This document shows positions 1-8,121 of a stretch of DNA of 64,000 nt, one piece after another. Numbering within the stretch: the first letter of the stretch is position 1; every line of letters starts with the position of its first letter. The DNA is taken from NCBI RefSeq assembly GCF_000686045.1, contig NZ_JMLV01000005.1, positions 62,001 to 126,000 of the forward strand, in the 5' to 3' direction. A program made the translations under genes and the position numbers. The notes under the pieces are model-generated. The model was not told where the DNA came from and ran no database searches. It saw only the letters and a program-made list of their open reading frames with translations. Source of the stretch: Fodinicurvata fenggangensis DSM 21160 (GTDB lineage Bacteria; Pseudomonadota; Alphaproteobacteria; Kiloniellales; DSM-21159).

Positions 1-1233
1 TTTTCCGGCAGTCGGCGCGAAGGCCTGTTCCAGCATTGGGACTGTGACCGCCTCACCGTCATTGAGCACCACGACATTGCGGATGACGTTCTGCAGTTCA
101 CGGATATTGCCGTGCCAAGAGCGGCTGCGCAGGAGTTGCTCGGCCTGGTTCGTGTAGTGCAGCAGTTGCTTGCCCTCTTCCACAGCGAACTGCGCAAGGT
201 AGTGGCGCGCGATCTCGAGTATGTCGTCACCGCGTTCGCGAAGAGGCGGAAGGTGGATGGGAATGACATGGAGGCGATAATAAAGGTCTTCCCTGAAAAG
301 GCCGTCCCGGACGCTCTGCTGTGGATCCCGGTTTGTCGCGCAGATGATGCGGATATCCGCCTGTTCCGAGTGGGTTCCGCCCAGGCGCTCGTAGCGACCG
401 GTTTGGAGGAAGCGCAGCAGCTTCCCCTGCAGGTCCAGCCCGAGCTCGCATATCTCGTCCAGGAATAGCGTCCCGCCGTCGGCCCGGGCAGCGGCACCGG
501 CTCGGTCGGCAATGGCGCCGGTGAAGGCGCCGCGCACATGGCCGAAGATTTCACTTTCCATCAGTTCATGTGGAATGGCCGCGCAGTTGATGGCGACAAA
601 AGGGCCGTCCCTGCGCGGGCTTTGTTGATGCAAGGCTTCGGCACAAATCTCCTTACCGGTTCCTGATTCCCCGGTGATGAAGACGGTGGCTCGGCTGGAG
701 GCTGCGTTCTCTATGACTTCATAGACGGCCTGCATGGGCAGGGAGGCACCGATGAAACCATGAAAGCGTGGCTGCGCAATGCGGGCACGGTAGGTCTCGA
801 CCATTTCCTGCAGGCGCAGGCGTTCCAGGGCGTTGCCCACGGTGACCAGAAGCCGGTCGGCCGTGAAGGGTTTGACCAGGAAGTCGTAGGCACCACGGCG
901 CATGGCCTGGACAGCCAGGTTCACGGAGCCATCCGCGGTCATGACCACCACCGGCGTGCCCGGGGTCGCTTGCCGGATATGATCCAGGATCTCCAGGCCA
1001 TCGATGTCCGGCAACCGGATGTCCAAGAGGACCAGGCTGGGCGGTGTTTCGGCCAGGAATCTCAGGGCCGTCTGGCCGTTCGTGGCCGTGATGACATCAT
1101 GGCCCTCGCGTTTGAGATATTCCTGGTAAACGGCGGCCAGGGCGGCTGTGTCCTCGATCATCAGGATCGAGGGGCGTGCAGCGGTTTCGCCTTCTGTATC
1201 CTGAATTGGCGCGGTGTCCCTTGCGGTGGACAT
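1..1233 (-). CDS. Sigma-54-dependent response regulator (NtrC/LuxO-type), 3' end outside window
   Basis: The gene begins at an ATG at 1231-1233 preceded by AGGAG and runs off the left edge, so the C-terminal Fis-type DNA-binding domain is not seen. The N-terminal part is a receiver domain (about residues 22-140) with acidic pocket E27/D28 and phosphoacceptor D71 in LVLLDIRLPD. A sigma-54 AAA+ domain follows, with Walker A GESGTGKE, the sigma-54 contact loop GAFTGA, Walker B GGTLFLDE and the arginine region REDLYYRL. Proteins of this family use ATP hydrolysis to open sigma-54 promoters after phosphorylation by a partner kinase. No kinase is adjacent on the visible side. The LuxO-like N-terminus is an impression only; the target genes cannot be deduced. 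Confidence 0.93.
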   Translation of the reverse strand, partial: MSTARDTAPIQDTEGETAARPSILMIEDTAALAAVYQEYLKREGHDVITATNGQTALRFLAETPPSLVLLDIRLPDIDGLEILDHIRQATPGTPVVVMTADGSVNLAVQAMRRGAYDFLVKPFTADRLLVTVGNALERLRLQEMVETYRARIAQPRFHGFIGASLPMQAVYEVIENAASSRATVFITGESGTGKEICAEALHQQSPRRDGPFVAINCAAIPHELMESEIFGHVRGAFTGAIADRAGAAARADGGTLFLDEICELGLDLQGKLLRFLQTGRYERLGGTHSEQADIRIICATNRDPQQSVRDGLFREDLYYRLHVIPIHLPPLRERGDDILEIARHYLAQFAVEEGKQLLHYTNQAEQLLRSRSWHGNIRELQNVIRNVVVLNDGEAVTVPMLEQAFAPTAGK

Positions 1234-1281
1234 GGCAGCTCCTGGCCCTTTCTGTCTGGGCGCAGTCTAGACCAGGCAGCA

Positions 1282-1875
1282 TCAAGAGGGAATGTCGGGA
1301 AATCCCGCTGCTGATGCGCCAACGGCGACCCAGAGTCCCAGGACAACAAACAACAGGGAGGCCAGCGCACGGATCCAGCGCAGGTCGATCCGGCCCATCG
1401 CGACCCTTCCCATGTAGATGACGGGCACGTTCGCAAGCATCATGCCCAACGTGCTGCCGATCACCACGGCGAGCAGATTCTGGAATTGCGCGCTCAGCGC
1501 GATGGTCGCCACCTGGGTCTTGTCCGCCATCTCGGCCAGGAAGAAGGTCACAAGCGTGGCCCAAAAGGCACTGCGTCGGTTGGCGGCGGTATCGTCCCCC
1601 GTCTCGTCCAGTTTGTCGGGAACCAGGCTCCAGGCGGCCATCGCCAGGAACGAACCGGCCAGCAGCCAGCGCAGCATGTCGTCCGGCAGGTATTCGGCGA
1701 CCAGCACCCCGAGTGTCCCAGCCAGAGCGTGATTGGCCAAAGTGGCCAGCAGAATGCCGGCCATGATGGGACCTGCGGCACGATAGCGTGTGGCCAGCAC
1801 GAAGGTCAGAAGCTGGGTCTTGTCACCGATCTCAGCGACGGCAACGGCAAGGGTCGAGACGAGGAAGGCTTCCAT
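1282..1875 (-). CDS. GDT1/TMEM165 (UPF0016) family manganese transporter
   Basis: This 197-residue integral membrane protein has two half-repeats, each with the family signature: E-I-G-D-K-T-Q at residues 15-21 and E-M-A-D-K-T-Q at 115-121, both inside membrane segments. UPF0016 proteins export Mn2+ (or exchange Ca2+/Mn2+ for H+) across the inner membrane. The role is supported independently by a yybP-ykoY manganese riboswitch in the leader at 1950-2095. The ATG lacks a good Shine-Dalgarno sequence, and a 10-bp stem lies 16-61 bases upstream of it. That fits expression controlled at the RNA level. The gene follows DUF2254 on the same strand but probably has its own leader. Confidence 0.93.
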   Translation of the reverse strand: MEAFLVSTLAVAVAEIGDKTQLLTFVLATRYRAAGPIMAGILLATLANHALAGTLGVLVAEYLPDDMLRWLLAGSFLAMAAWSLVPDKLDETGDDTAANRRSAFWATLVTFFLAEMADKTQVATIALSAQFQNLLAVVIGSTLGMMLANVPVIYMGRVAMGRIDLRWIRALASLLFVVLGLWVAVGASAAGFPDIPS

Positions 1876-1890
1876 TTGGCAACGGCTGTG

Positions 1891-1936
1891 GGCCGGGTGA
1901 TGGACACGCCAGTGACATTGCCGTTCTCACCCGGCC
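1891..1936 (-). promoter_or_regulatory. Stem-loop between riboswitch and start codon (candidate expression platform)
   Basis: On the - strand GGCCGGGTGA (1927-1936) pairs perfectly with TCACCCGGCC (1891-1900) across a 26-base loop. The loop contains AACGGC, which can instead pair with GCCGTT just upstream of the ATG, so two exclusive foldings are possible. There is no clear U-tract, so translational rather than terminator-type control is the likelier mode. The stem is seen; the switching role is inferred. Confidence 0.5.
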
Positions 1937-1949
1937 CCCCGGTTGCGGA

Positions 1950-2095
1950 ACAGCAATGCCAAAGGTCTCACCAGGCACGGAAAGTGGGTTTTCCGGCTGC
2001 CTGCACCACGGCCACGACACGCGCTGTGCGGCCAAGTCTGTTGATACAGGCCCCTCTTGGAACAGGAGGTTGGTTACTCCCCAATGACGGGCGCG
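1950..2095 (-). promoter_or_regulatory. yybP-ykoY (Mn2+) riboswitch
   Basis: Reading the - strand from 2095 down, the conserved landmarks of the yybP-ykoY aptamer occur in order: GGGGAGTAACC (2072-2082), a G/C-rich stem, TATCAACAGACT in the second docking loop, and a 3' GTGAGACCTTTGGC segment (about 1958-1971). It lies in the leader of a GDT1/UPF0016 transporter, a typical target of this class in proteobacteria. The aptamer binds Mn2+ and turns on exporter expression when manganese is high. The exact 5' end of the transcript is not known. Confidence 0.87.
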
Positions 2096-2132
2096 AAGAT
2101 AGCCCCCGTCTCCCGCAGTTGCAACGTTGTCT

Positions 2133-3485
2133 TCAACGCGTGTCCTGTGGCGGGGGGGCAGAGGAGAGGCCCGCTTCGAGGGCGGCCGTCTCGATTGCCG
2201 CCACAGCCTGCGCATAGCGCCGCTCGATCTGTCCGCGGTCGCGGCCCTCAGCCACATTGCGACGTCCGGCGCCGACCAGCATGGCGGCCTGGGCCAGCAT
2301 TCGGTCCCTGTGAACCGGCAGGCGAATATAGACCGACAGCTTGATCAGGGCTTCGAGCATACGAATCAGGATGTCCGGGCGCTCCGCGCCATCCTGGCGA
2401 ATCTGGTCGAAGGCTGTTCCGAGAATGCTGGCAAAGTCCGATACCGGGATGACAAGGCGGGGCGTGCCCTTCGAATCGTGATAGGTTTCGCTATTGGCGC
2501 CATAGGCCATGATGCGCGCCAGTGACAGTGTCAGGCGGTCGATGGCGGCAATGGCAGTGTTCGGATCGTTGATGCTGGAAGACAGACCGCGCAGGGCGAC
2601 GTCCACCAACTGCCGCGCGGCAAACTCCAGATCCTGGGTCGGCGTCCGCTCGTCCCCGGTGACGACCGCCTCTCTCAGGTGCTGGTGCAGCCGGATGCTT
2701 GCGTTCTCGGCTGGGACGATGCGGATGTGCGCCCCCTTTGGGAGCACGTGATGTCCAGGGCGAAAGGTCAGTTCGGCGCAGGCGTCGGCATGCTTCAAGG
2801 CAGCTACCATCTTCTCGTGGTTGATGGTCTGGACATAGCCGCCCTTGTCCAGGGGCAGTTCCGTCGCGCCTTCGAAGGAGGGAGGCACAGGCGTTTGCGT
2901 CTTCTTATGCTTTTCGTGGGAAATCAGATGGGCGATGGTGGCATCGAAGGTGCCTCCCACGCGGCGGATGATGGTATCCGCCACGATAGAACGCGAAAGC
3001 TGGTGTACGAAGATCAGCAGCAGCAGGACGCAAAAGAGGAACAGAAGGGCACCCAGGCTGACGGCCAGGTCGGGCACCTGGTCGGTTTTCCAGTCGCCGC
3101 TGATCGCCTGCAGCACCAGAAGCAGGTAGACAATGGTGCCGAGGAAGAAACCAAGGATGGCCTGAATGCGGCGGTCCGCGATGAAGGCCCGGATCAGGCG
3201 TGGCCCCATCTGACTGGCTGCAATGCTCAGTACGACCATGGTGATGGAGATGGCCAGGGTGGTCATTGTGACCAGGGAAGACAGCAGGGTGGAGAGCAGG
3301 TTCTGCGCATCCTGGGCACTGCCGTTGTGTAGCCACCAGCTCGGGGCATCCTGTTGGCTGAAGCGTGGGGCATCCAGCATCAGCATGAAATTGGCGCCCA
3401 CAAGACCGGTCAGGATCAGCAGAGCGGGCAGGAACCAAAGGCTGGAACGGATACTCTGCCAGATATTCAGGACTCTCTCGATCAC
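2133..3485 (-). CDS. DUF2254 family membrane protein
   Basis: The 450-residue protein starts at GTG (3483-3485) behind a GGGGG Shine-Dalgarno. The first about 170 residues contain four hydrophobic segments separated by short loops, including LWFLPALLILTGLVGAN near the N-terminus. The remaining about 280 residues are soluble, with the conserved DUF2254 stretch around DVALRGLSSSINDPNTA. The family is widespread in bacteria and has no established biochemical function. It is followed on the same strand by the riboswitch-controlled manganese exporter, but the 257-base leader between them argues against tight coupling. Function is left open. Confidence 0.88.
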   Translation of the reverse strand: MIERVLNIWQSIRSSLWFLPALLILTGLVGANFMLMLDAPRFSQQDAPSWWLHNGSAQDAQNLLSTLLSSLVTMTTLAISITMVVLSIAASQMGPRLIRAFIADRRIQAILGFFLGTIVYLLLVLQAISGDWKTDQVPDLAVSLGALLFLFCVLLLLIFVHQLSRSIVADTIIRRVGGTFDATIAHLISHEKHKKTQTPVPPSFEGATELPLDKGGYVQTINHEKMVAALKHADACAELTFRPGHHVLPKGAHIRIVPAENASIRLHQHLREAVVTGDERTPTQDLEFAARQLVDVALRGLSSSINDPNTAIAAIDRLTLSLARIMAYGANSETYHDSKGTPRLVIPVSDFASILGTAFDQIRQDGAERPDILIRMLEALIKLSVYIRLPVHRDRMLAQAAMLVGAGRRNVAEGRDRGQIERRYAQAVAAIETAALEAGLSSAPPPQDTR

Positions 3486-3692
3486 GCAATTCCCCCGAAG
3501 TCAGAGCGAAACGAAAATCAGGATACGCGCCAAAGAGCGCTTGTCCAAAAGCCTTTATTATCGGGCGCGGCCGCACCCTCAGTTTGGATCCATCTCTTGC
3601 TCCCCACTGGGAAAACAGCTGATAAGATCCAGAAGCGGTCTTTGTGGCTCCGTCGTCTGTGCAATGGACGCTGTTCGGTTTCGAGGTAAAGT

Positions 3693-4388
3693 GTGACTCC
3701 GCAGGAAATCCAGTCTCGTGTACTGTACCGCGACAAGCGGATGCTGGTGGTCGACAAGCCCGCCGGCCTGCCGGTGCACGCCGGGCCAGGAGGCGGGGTG
3801 AGTCTGGAGGACAGTCTGGGGGCCTTGCGCTTCGGCTTGCCGGAGCCACCGGCCCTGGCCCATCGCCTGGACCGCGATACCAGCGGCTGTCTGGTGCTGG
3901 GCCGCCAACGCAGCGCCCTGCGCCGTCTCAATGCACTCTTTGCCGAAGGGCGGGTTCGCAAGACCTACTGGGCCCTGGTTGTGGGCCAGCCTGCCCACGA
4001 GCGTGGCCGGATCGACTTGCCGCTGAGAAAGGTCAGTGGGCGTCAGGGCTGGCGGATGAAGGCGGAGGCCGATGGGCAGCCGGCGCTGACGGAGTACCGC
4101 GTTCTGGCGCGCGGGCCAAGTCATGCCTGGCTGGCGCTCTATCCGCGAACGGGGCGCACGCACCAGATTCGCGTGCATTGTGCGGTCAGTGGCTGGCCCA
4201 TCCTGGGGGATCCTCTCTATGGAACAGGCATGAGCGAACCCGACCGGCATGGGCTTCAGCTTCATGCCCGGGCTGTCAGCCTGCCACTTTATCCCGACTG
4301 CGCCGCCGTCGAGGTGGAGGCACCCATGCGTGCGGACATGGCACGGAACCTGCGTGCCCAGTTGGGAGAACAGGAGATCGAGATATGA
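3693..4388 (+). CDS. RluA-family RNA pseudouridine synthase
   Basis: This 231-residue protein is a single catalytic pseudouridine synthase domain of the RluA class without an S4 domain. The catalytic motif HRLDRDTSG spans residues 57-65, with D60 as the expected catalytic aspartate. Downstream motifs typical of the family are RKTYWALVVG, PRTGRTHQIRVH and ILGDPLYG. It isomerises uridine in rRNA or tRNA; the short form resembles RluA/TruC-like enzymes but the target cannot be assigned from sequence. Its stop overlaps the start of the following lipoprotein gene (ATGA), so the two are probably co-translated. Confidence 0.93.
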   Translation: MTPQEIQSRVLYRDKRMLVVDKPAGLPVHAGPGGGVSLEDSLGALRFGLPEPPALAHRLDRDTSGCLVLGRQRSALRRLNALFAEGRVRKTYWALVVGQPAHERGRIDLPLRKVSGRQGWRMKAEADGQPALTEYRVLARGPSHAWLALYPRTGRTHQIRVHCAVSGWPILGDPLYGTGMSEPDRHGLQLHARAVSLPLYPDCAAVEVEAPMRADMARNLRAQLGEQEIEI

Positions 4389-5044
4389 GAGTTGTCGCTA
4401 TAATCCTGACAGTTGCGCTTGCTGCCTGTAGCCAAGTGCCTTCGCAGGATCATGACAGCATGCGGATGCGAGGGCATGTGGGCCATGGTGGCCAGGGACT
4501 TGTCTTCCAGTCTTGCTCCGCCGGTGCGCCGGAACAATTGCAGGATGGTCTTTCAGATATCTCCCTGGTGGAATTGTTAGGAGAACTAGGTCTGGGAGAA
4601 GACCGGAATATCTTTGTCGACCTGGTGGTTCAGCAGCAGGAGGGGAGCCTGAAGGCCACAAAGCTGATCCATGCCGCTCATGGCGAAACGAAGGGCTGCG
4701 ATGAAGATCCGGAGTTACTCTGGAAGGCCAACGGGAACGAGCCCTTCTGGTCGGCTCAAGTCGATGTGGAGGAGGCCCGGATTTCGCGCCTGGCGGAAAC
4801 CACACGGGAGTGGCGCTTCTCGAACCCGGTTGCCGAGTCACAAGGCGAACTCTGGCGTTACAGCTTGGGTGAAGCCGATGGCGAGCCGGTCCTGCTTGAA
4901 TTGCGCCGCAATGCCTGCCGCGACAGCATGTCGGGACACTACTTTGCCTATGGCGCGGTGCTCAGGATTGGCGAAGAGCAACTGACAGGCTGCGCCCGGA
5001 CTGGGCGGGCGCTTGCCGATCCCGCTCCGAAGGCACGTCCCTGA
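4385..5044 (+). CDS. Putative lipoprotein, COG3650-like
   Basis: The protein has 219 residues and a lipoprotein signal peptide: hydrophobic residues 3-13 followed by lipobox LAAC with the acylated cysteine at C15. In the second half, GNEPFWSAQV followed by WRF and an HYFAYGAVL segment resembles the small periplasmic domain of COG3650/META-like lipoproteins (consensus G-x-E-P-F-W). Four cysteines beyond the lipobox (two lying near CRDSMSGHYF) could form disulfides. It is translationally coupled to the upstream pseudouridine synthase by an ATGA overlap. The function is unknown, and membrane anchoring is inferred from the lipobox. Confidence 0.82.
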   Translation: MRVVAIILTVALAACSQVPSQDHDSMRMRGHVGHGGQGLVFQSCSAGAPEQLQDGLSDISLVELLGELGLGEDRNIFVDLVVQQQEGSLKATKLIHAAHGETKGCDEDPELLWKANGNEPFWSAQVDVEEARISRLAETTREWRFSNPVAESQGELWRYSLGEADGEPVLLELRRNACRDSMSGHYFAYGAVLRIGEEQLTGCARTGRALADPAPKARP

Positions 5045-5441
5045 GGCAATCGACCATCATGCCGCTCGCGGAAACTCTCTTTAAGATTGTATTTTAATGC
5101 TGTCAACGGGCTCTTGGAGGCGCAGGTGCTGCGCCTTGCCGTGGAGCTCGAGAGGTGGTGGAACTCACCCTCGCTTCTGCTAGTCCAGGACATCTCCGGT
5201 GGTACAGCCCAAAGAAGGTGGATAGATTGGAAATCGCGCTTGAGTTGCGTTGCGATCCATTCTATATTGGAACTTGGATGTCAAGACATCGCCGCTTGTG
5301 CGGAAGGACGCCCGCACAATGCCTTGGTCCAGATTTCAACTCCCGTTTCGCCGACAATCTTTGCCTGGGCGGATGGGGAGATTGCAAAGATGGTACAAAA
5401 GCCGGCAACGCAACTGTCGCTTTAAATGGAAAGATCGCGCC
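5045..5441. other. Intergenic region, no gene recognised
   Basis: This 397-base stretch lies between the lipoprotein and the Crp/Fnr gene. Reading frames exist but none has a recognisable protein, a good ribosome binding site or family motifs. It begins a block whose base use looks less like the neighbours (AT-richer patches such as around 5080-5098). It may be the left junction of a transferred segment and should hold the promoter of the Crp/Fnr gene, which I could not pin down. Confidence 0.4.
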
Positions 5442-6113
5442 ATGACGGCGAAAAGCCAGCCGACCTTCGATCCCAAAGCTTTTCTCAGCCATGTCGGCAA
5501 GGGCAGGACTATCTGCAACTACGACAAAGGCCAGATCGTGTTCTCGCAAGGCGATCCCGCTGATGCGGTCTTCTATATCCAGAAGGGCAAGGTGAAGGTC
5601 ACGGTCGTGTCGGAGCAAGGCAAGGAAGCCGTCGTCGCGATGCTGGACAAAAACGAATTCTTCGGCGAAGGATGTCTTGCCGGGCAGGCGCTACGGCTCT
5701 CGACGGTTGAAACCATGACGGACGCCGTCATCTCGCGATTGGACAAGACGGCGATTTTGCGCGTAATCCGTGAAGAGCCGGCATTCTCCGAGCTGTTTAT
5801 CGCCCATCTTCTGAGCCGTGCCGTTCGGGTCGAGGCGGACCTCGTCGATCAGTTGTTCAATTCAAGCGAGAAGCGCCTTGCTCGACTGCTCCTGCTTCTG
5901 GCGAACTTCGGCCAAGACGAAAAGCCGGAACCAATGATCGCGAAGATCAGCCAGGAAACGCTCGCGCAGATGATCGGAACGACACGGGCGCGGGTGAGCT
6001 TTTTCATGAACAAGTTCCGGAAGCTCGGCTTCATCTCGTACAATGGTGGGATCGAAGTCCACAGCTCACTGCTCAATGCCGTCCTGCACGACAAGCCGCA
6101 TATCGAGCCCTGA
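5442..6113 (+). CDS. Crp/Fnr-family transcriptional regulator
   Basis: The chosen ATG at 5442 gives 223 residues, normal for the family; an upstream in-frame start would add 64 residues of unlikely sequence. Residues about 18-115 form the cyclic-nucleotide-binding-type beta-roll, with GQIVFSQGDPADAVFYIQKG and a glycine-rich turn at FFGEGCL. The C-terminal winged helix (about 150-215) contains ISQETLAQMIGTTRARVSFFMNKFRKLG, the recognition helix of this family, split here only for reference. No Fnr-type N-terminal cysteine cluster is present, so it is not an oxygen-sensing Fnr. It precedes a broken histidine kinase and an esterase. The whole block looks acquired. The effector and targets are unknown. 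Confidence 0.9.
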   Translation: MTAKSQPTFDPKAFLSHVGKGRTICNYDKGQIVFSQGDPADAVFYIQKGKVKVTVVSEQGKEAVVAMLDKNEFFGEGCLAGQALRLSTVETMTDAVISRLDKTAILRVIREEPAFSELFIAHLLSRAVRVEADLVDQLFNSSEKRLARLLLLLANFGQDEKPEPMIAKISQETLAQMIGTTRARVSFFMNKFRKLGFISYNGGIEVHSSLLNAVLHDKPHIEP

Positions 6114-6256
6114 TCCCACCTCCCTGCGAAGTGGTCAATTCTGCACAGTCTCCGCCCTGACATGAGCGTAGCATCATGGCTACGGAGAGTTTCCCCCTTC
6201 TCTGGAACGTCCTTGTGCGGCTGAGCCGCCAGGACATTCATTTCCTGCGCGCCCCC

Positions 6257-6266
6257 GGGGGGGGGG
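6257..6266 (+). repeat. G10 homopolymer tract
   Basis: Five C residues are followed by ten G residues, 32 bases upstream of the degenerate kinase ORF. Such a tract is prone to slippage and is also a common place for sequencing or assembly length errors. Confidence 0.85.
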
Positions 6267-6298
6267 CGTACTTGGGCGCCTTTTGCGGGAGAATTGAC

Positions 6299-7009
6299 AT
6301 GGAAACGCAATACTGGCCTCAGCGCCCGCCCCGGGCAAACGGTTCGGCAGTGTCCGCCAATCGTTTTTTACCGAAGATCGACGAAGCAAGCGCCCAGGCC
6401 GGGGCGATCGTGGAATCGGTTCGCGCGCCTCGGGTGCTTCTCTCGGTCGAGGACATCAGCGAGCAGCGCGCCGGCGAGCGACGGACGGCGGAACTGCTTC
6501 GACAGAAGGAGATCCTTCTTCAAGAGACCCAGCAACGGATCGCCAATAACCTTCAGGTCGTCGCCGGCATCCTTCTCCTGAAGGCACGCGCGGTGCAGTC
6601 GGAAGCAGCGCGCTTATATCTGCAGGACACCCACCAGCGGCCCGGCATCATGGAGCAGGGAGAACAGATCGAAATTGCCCCCTATCTCTCCCGGTTTTGC
6701 GAAACACAGGCAATCGCGCCGGTCGGCGGCAGCCGTCCGATCACGATCGAGGGGCAGGCGGATAGTTCCAGGATATCGCGCAAGAAGAGTGTCAGTATCC
6801 GTCGCCTTGCGGCCGAGCTGGTGGTCAACGCCCTCAAGCGTGCATTTGTCTCAGATAGAGCCGCCCCCCGGACCGTCGTCGCTCAGGAGATGGAGGAACC
6901 GCGCTGGCGGCTCATTGTCTCCGACACCGGAGCTGGAATGTCAAAAGGCGTTCCCGGCAAGGCAAGTCCGGGACTGCGCGCTGGCCGCGAAAGGAACGGA
7001 TCATGTTAA
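6299..7009 (+). pseudogene. Degenerate HisKA_2 (HWE-like) histidine kinase remnant
   Basis: The ORF (236 residues from ATG 6299) contains the tail of a PAS-type segment, then LLQETQQRIANNLQ, the H-box of HisKA_2 kinases in which the phosphoacceptor histidine is replaced by Gln79. After LQDTHQR the sequence jumps to GEQIEIAPYL; from memory of the family a helix of about 14 residues is missing here. An N-box-like LAAELVVNALKRAF and G1-like VSDTGAGM follow, but the rest of the ATPase domain is absent and the C-terminus is unrelated. Kinase activity is therefore very unlikely. The ORF end overlaps the start of the next gene. It could have been kept as a short regulatory relic, but decay is simpler. 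Confidence 0.75.
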
Positions 7010-7974
7010 GTTTACTGAACCCGTTCAATTATTTTATGTCCCCGTTCTCGTCTATGGGAGAAAGCAGCGACACGACTGATCGTCTTTCGAAGCTGAATGA
7101 ATTCGGAACCAATCCGGGAGCCCTGCAGGCTTTGACATACATACCGGAAGACCTGCCTGCTGATGCGCCGCTCGTGATCGTGCTGCATGGCTGCAAGCAG
7201 TCGGCGGAGGATTATGACCACGGTTCCGGCTGGTCCGAACTTGCCGATCGGCATGGCTTCGCATTGCTGTTTCCCGAGCAGCGGCGCTTCAACAACTTGT
7301 TTCTCGCCTTCAACTGGTTCGAGCCGCGTGACAGTTGCCGGGGCTACGGCGAATCCCTTTCAATTCGGCAGATGGTCGAACAGGTGGTCTGTGATCACGA
7401 CATCGACCGGCAGCGCATCTTCATCACGGGCTTGTCGGCCGGCGGCGCCATGACCTCGGTCATGCTGGCGACCTATCCGGAAGTCTTTGCCGGCGGTGCT
7501 ATCATCGCCGGGCTGCCCTACGGATGCGCCAGCACCGTTCGGGCCGCATTCCGTCGAATGTGCGGTCGTGGGGGGCCGACAGGGCAACAACTTGCGGCAC
7601 GCCTGCGCAGCGCCTCCACGCATGATGGCCCCTGGCCGACGATCTCGATCTGGCACGGCAGCAGGGACCATACAGTCGATCCATCGAACGTCGAAGACAT
7701 CATCCGCCAGTGGCGTACGCTTCTCAAACTTCGACGGAAGCCGAGTGTCACTCACCTCGTTGACGGTTATCCCCGGCGGGTCTGGAGCGACGCAAAGGGA
7801 CACGAGCTCCTGGAGGAATACAGCATCACCGGTATGGGTCATGGCACGCCGCTCAAGACGGGCGGGCGCAACGGCTGCGGCTCCAGCGGTGACTACATGC
7901 TCGACGTGAACATCTCTTCCACACACCACATTGCCGCCTTCTGGGGTTTGGGAGCGACCAAGACTGTGCACTGA
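7003..7974 (+). CDS. PHB depolymerase-type esterase (alpha/beta hydrolase)
   Basis: The 323-residue protein has the alpha/beta-hydrolase layout of PHB depolymerase-family esterases. These features are the oxyanion-hole segment VIVLHGCKQ (residues 58-66), nucleophile motif GLSAGG with S145, a probable acid in WHGSRDHTVDP and a catalytic histidine in GMGHGTPL. The N-terminus (NPFNYFMSPF) is not a clear signal peptide, so it may act inside the cell on polyhydroxyalkanoate or short esters. ATG 7003 overlaps the end of the kinase remnant. Its substrate cannot be fixed from sequence; many annotated family members are feruloyl or acetylxylan esterases. Confidence 0.9.
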   Translation: MLSLLNPFNYFMSPFSSMGESSDTTDRLSKLNEFGTNPGALQALTYIPEDLPADAPLVIVLHGCKQSAEDYDHGSGWSELADRHGFALLFPEQRRFNNLFLAFNWFEPRDSCRGYGESLSIRQMVEQVVCDHDIDRQRIFITGLSAGGAMTSVMLATYPEVFAGGAIIAGLPYGCASTVRAAFRRMCGRGGPTGQQLAARLRSASTHDGPWPTISIWHGSRDHTVDPSNVEDIIRQWRTLLKLRRKPSVTHLVDGYPRRVWSDAKGHELLEEYSITGMGHGTPLKTGGRNGCGSSGDYMLDVNISSTHHIAAFWGLGATKTVH

Positions 7975-8060
7975 GTTGGGTTTTCACCTGGGTTTGGCGG
8001 TGGATGGGTTCGCCACCAGCAGATAGCACATCAGCCTGCCGGCGGATTGCGGGATGTGCC

Positions 8061-8093
8061 CGGACCGGGTGGGCATTTGCCGCACCCGGTCCG
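8061..8093. repeat. 11-bp inverted repeat between convergent genes
   Basis: CGGACCGGGTG (8061-8071) and CACCCGGTCCG (8083-8093) form a perfect hairpin with an 11-base loop between the convergent esterase and TTC38-like genes. Neither strand has a U-tract after the stem, so it is at best a weak bidirectional terminator or an mRNA-end stabiliser. Confidence 0.55.
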
Positions 8094-8121
8094 AGGTCAC
8101 AACTCTCAAGGCCTGCGCCAT

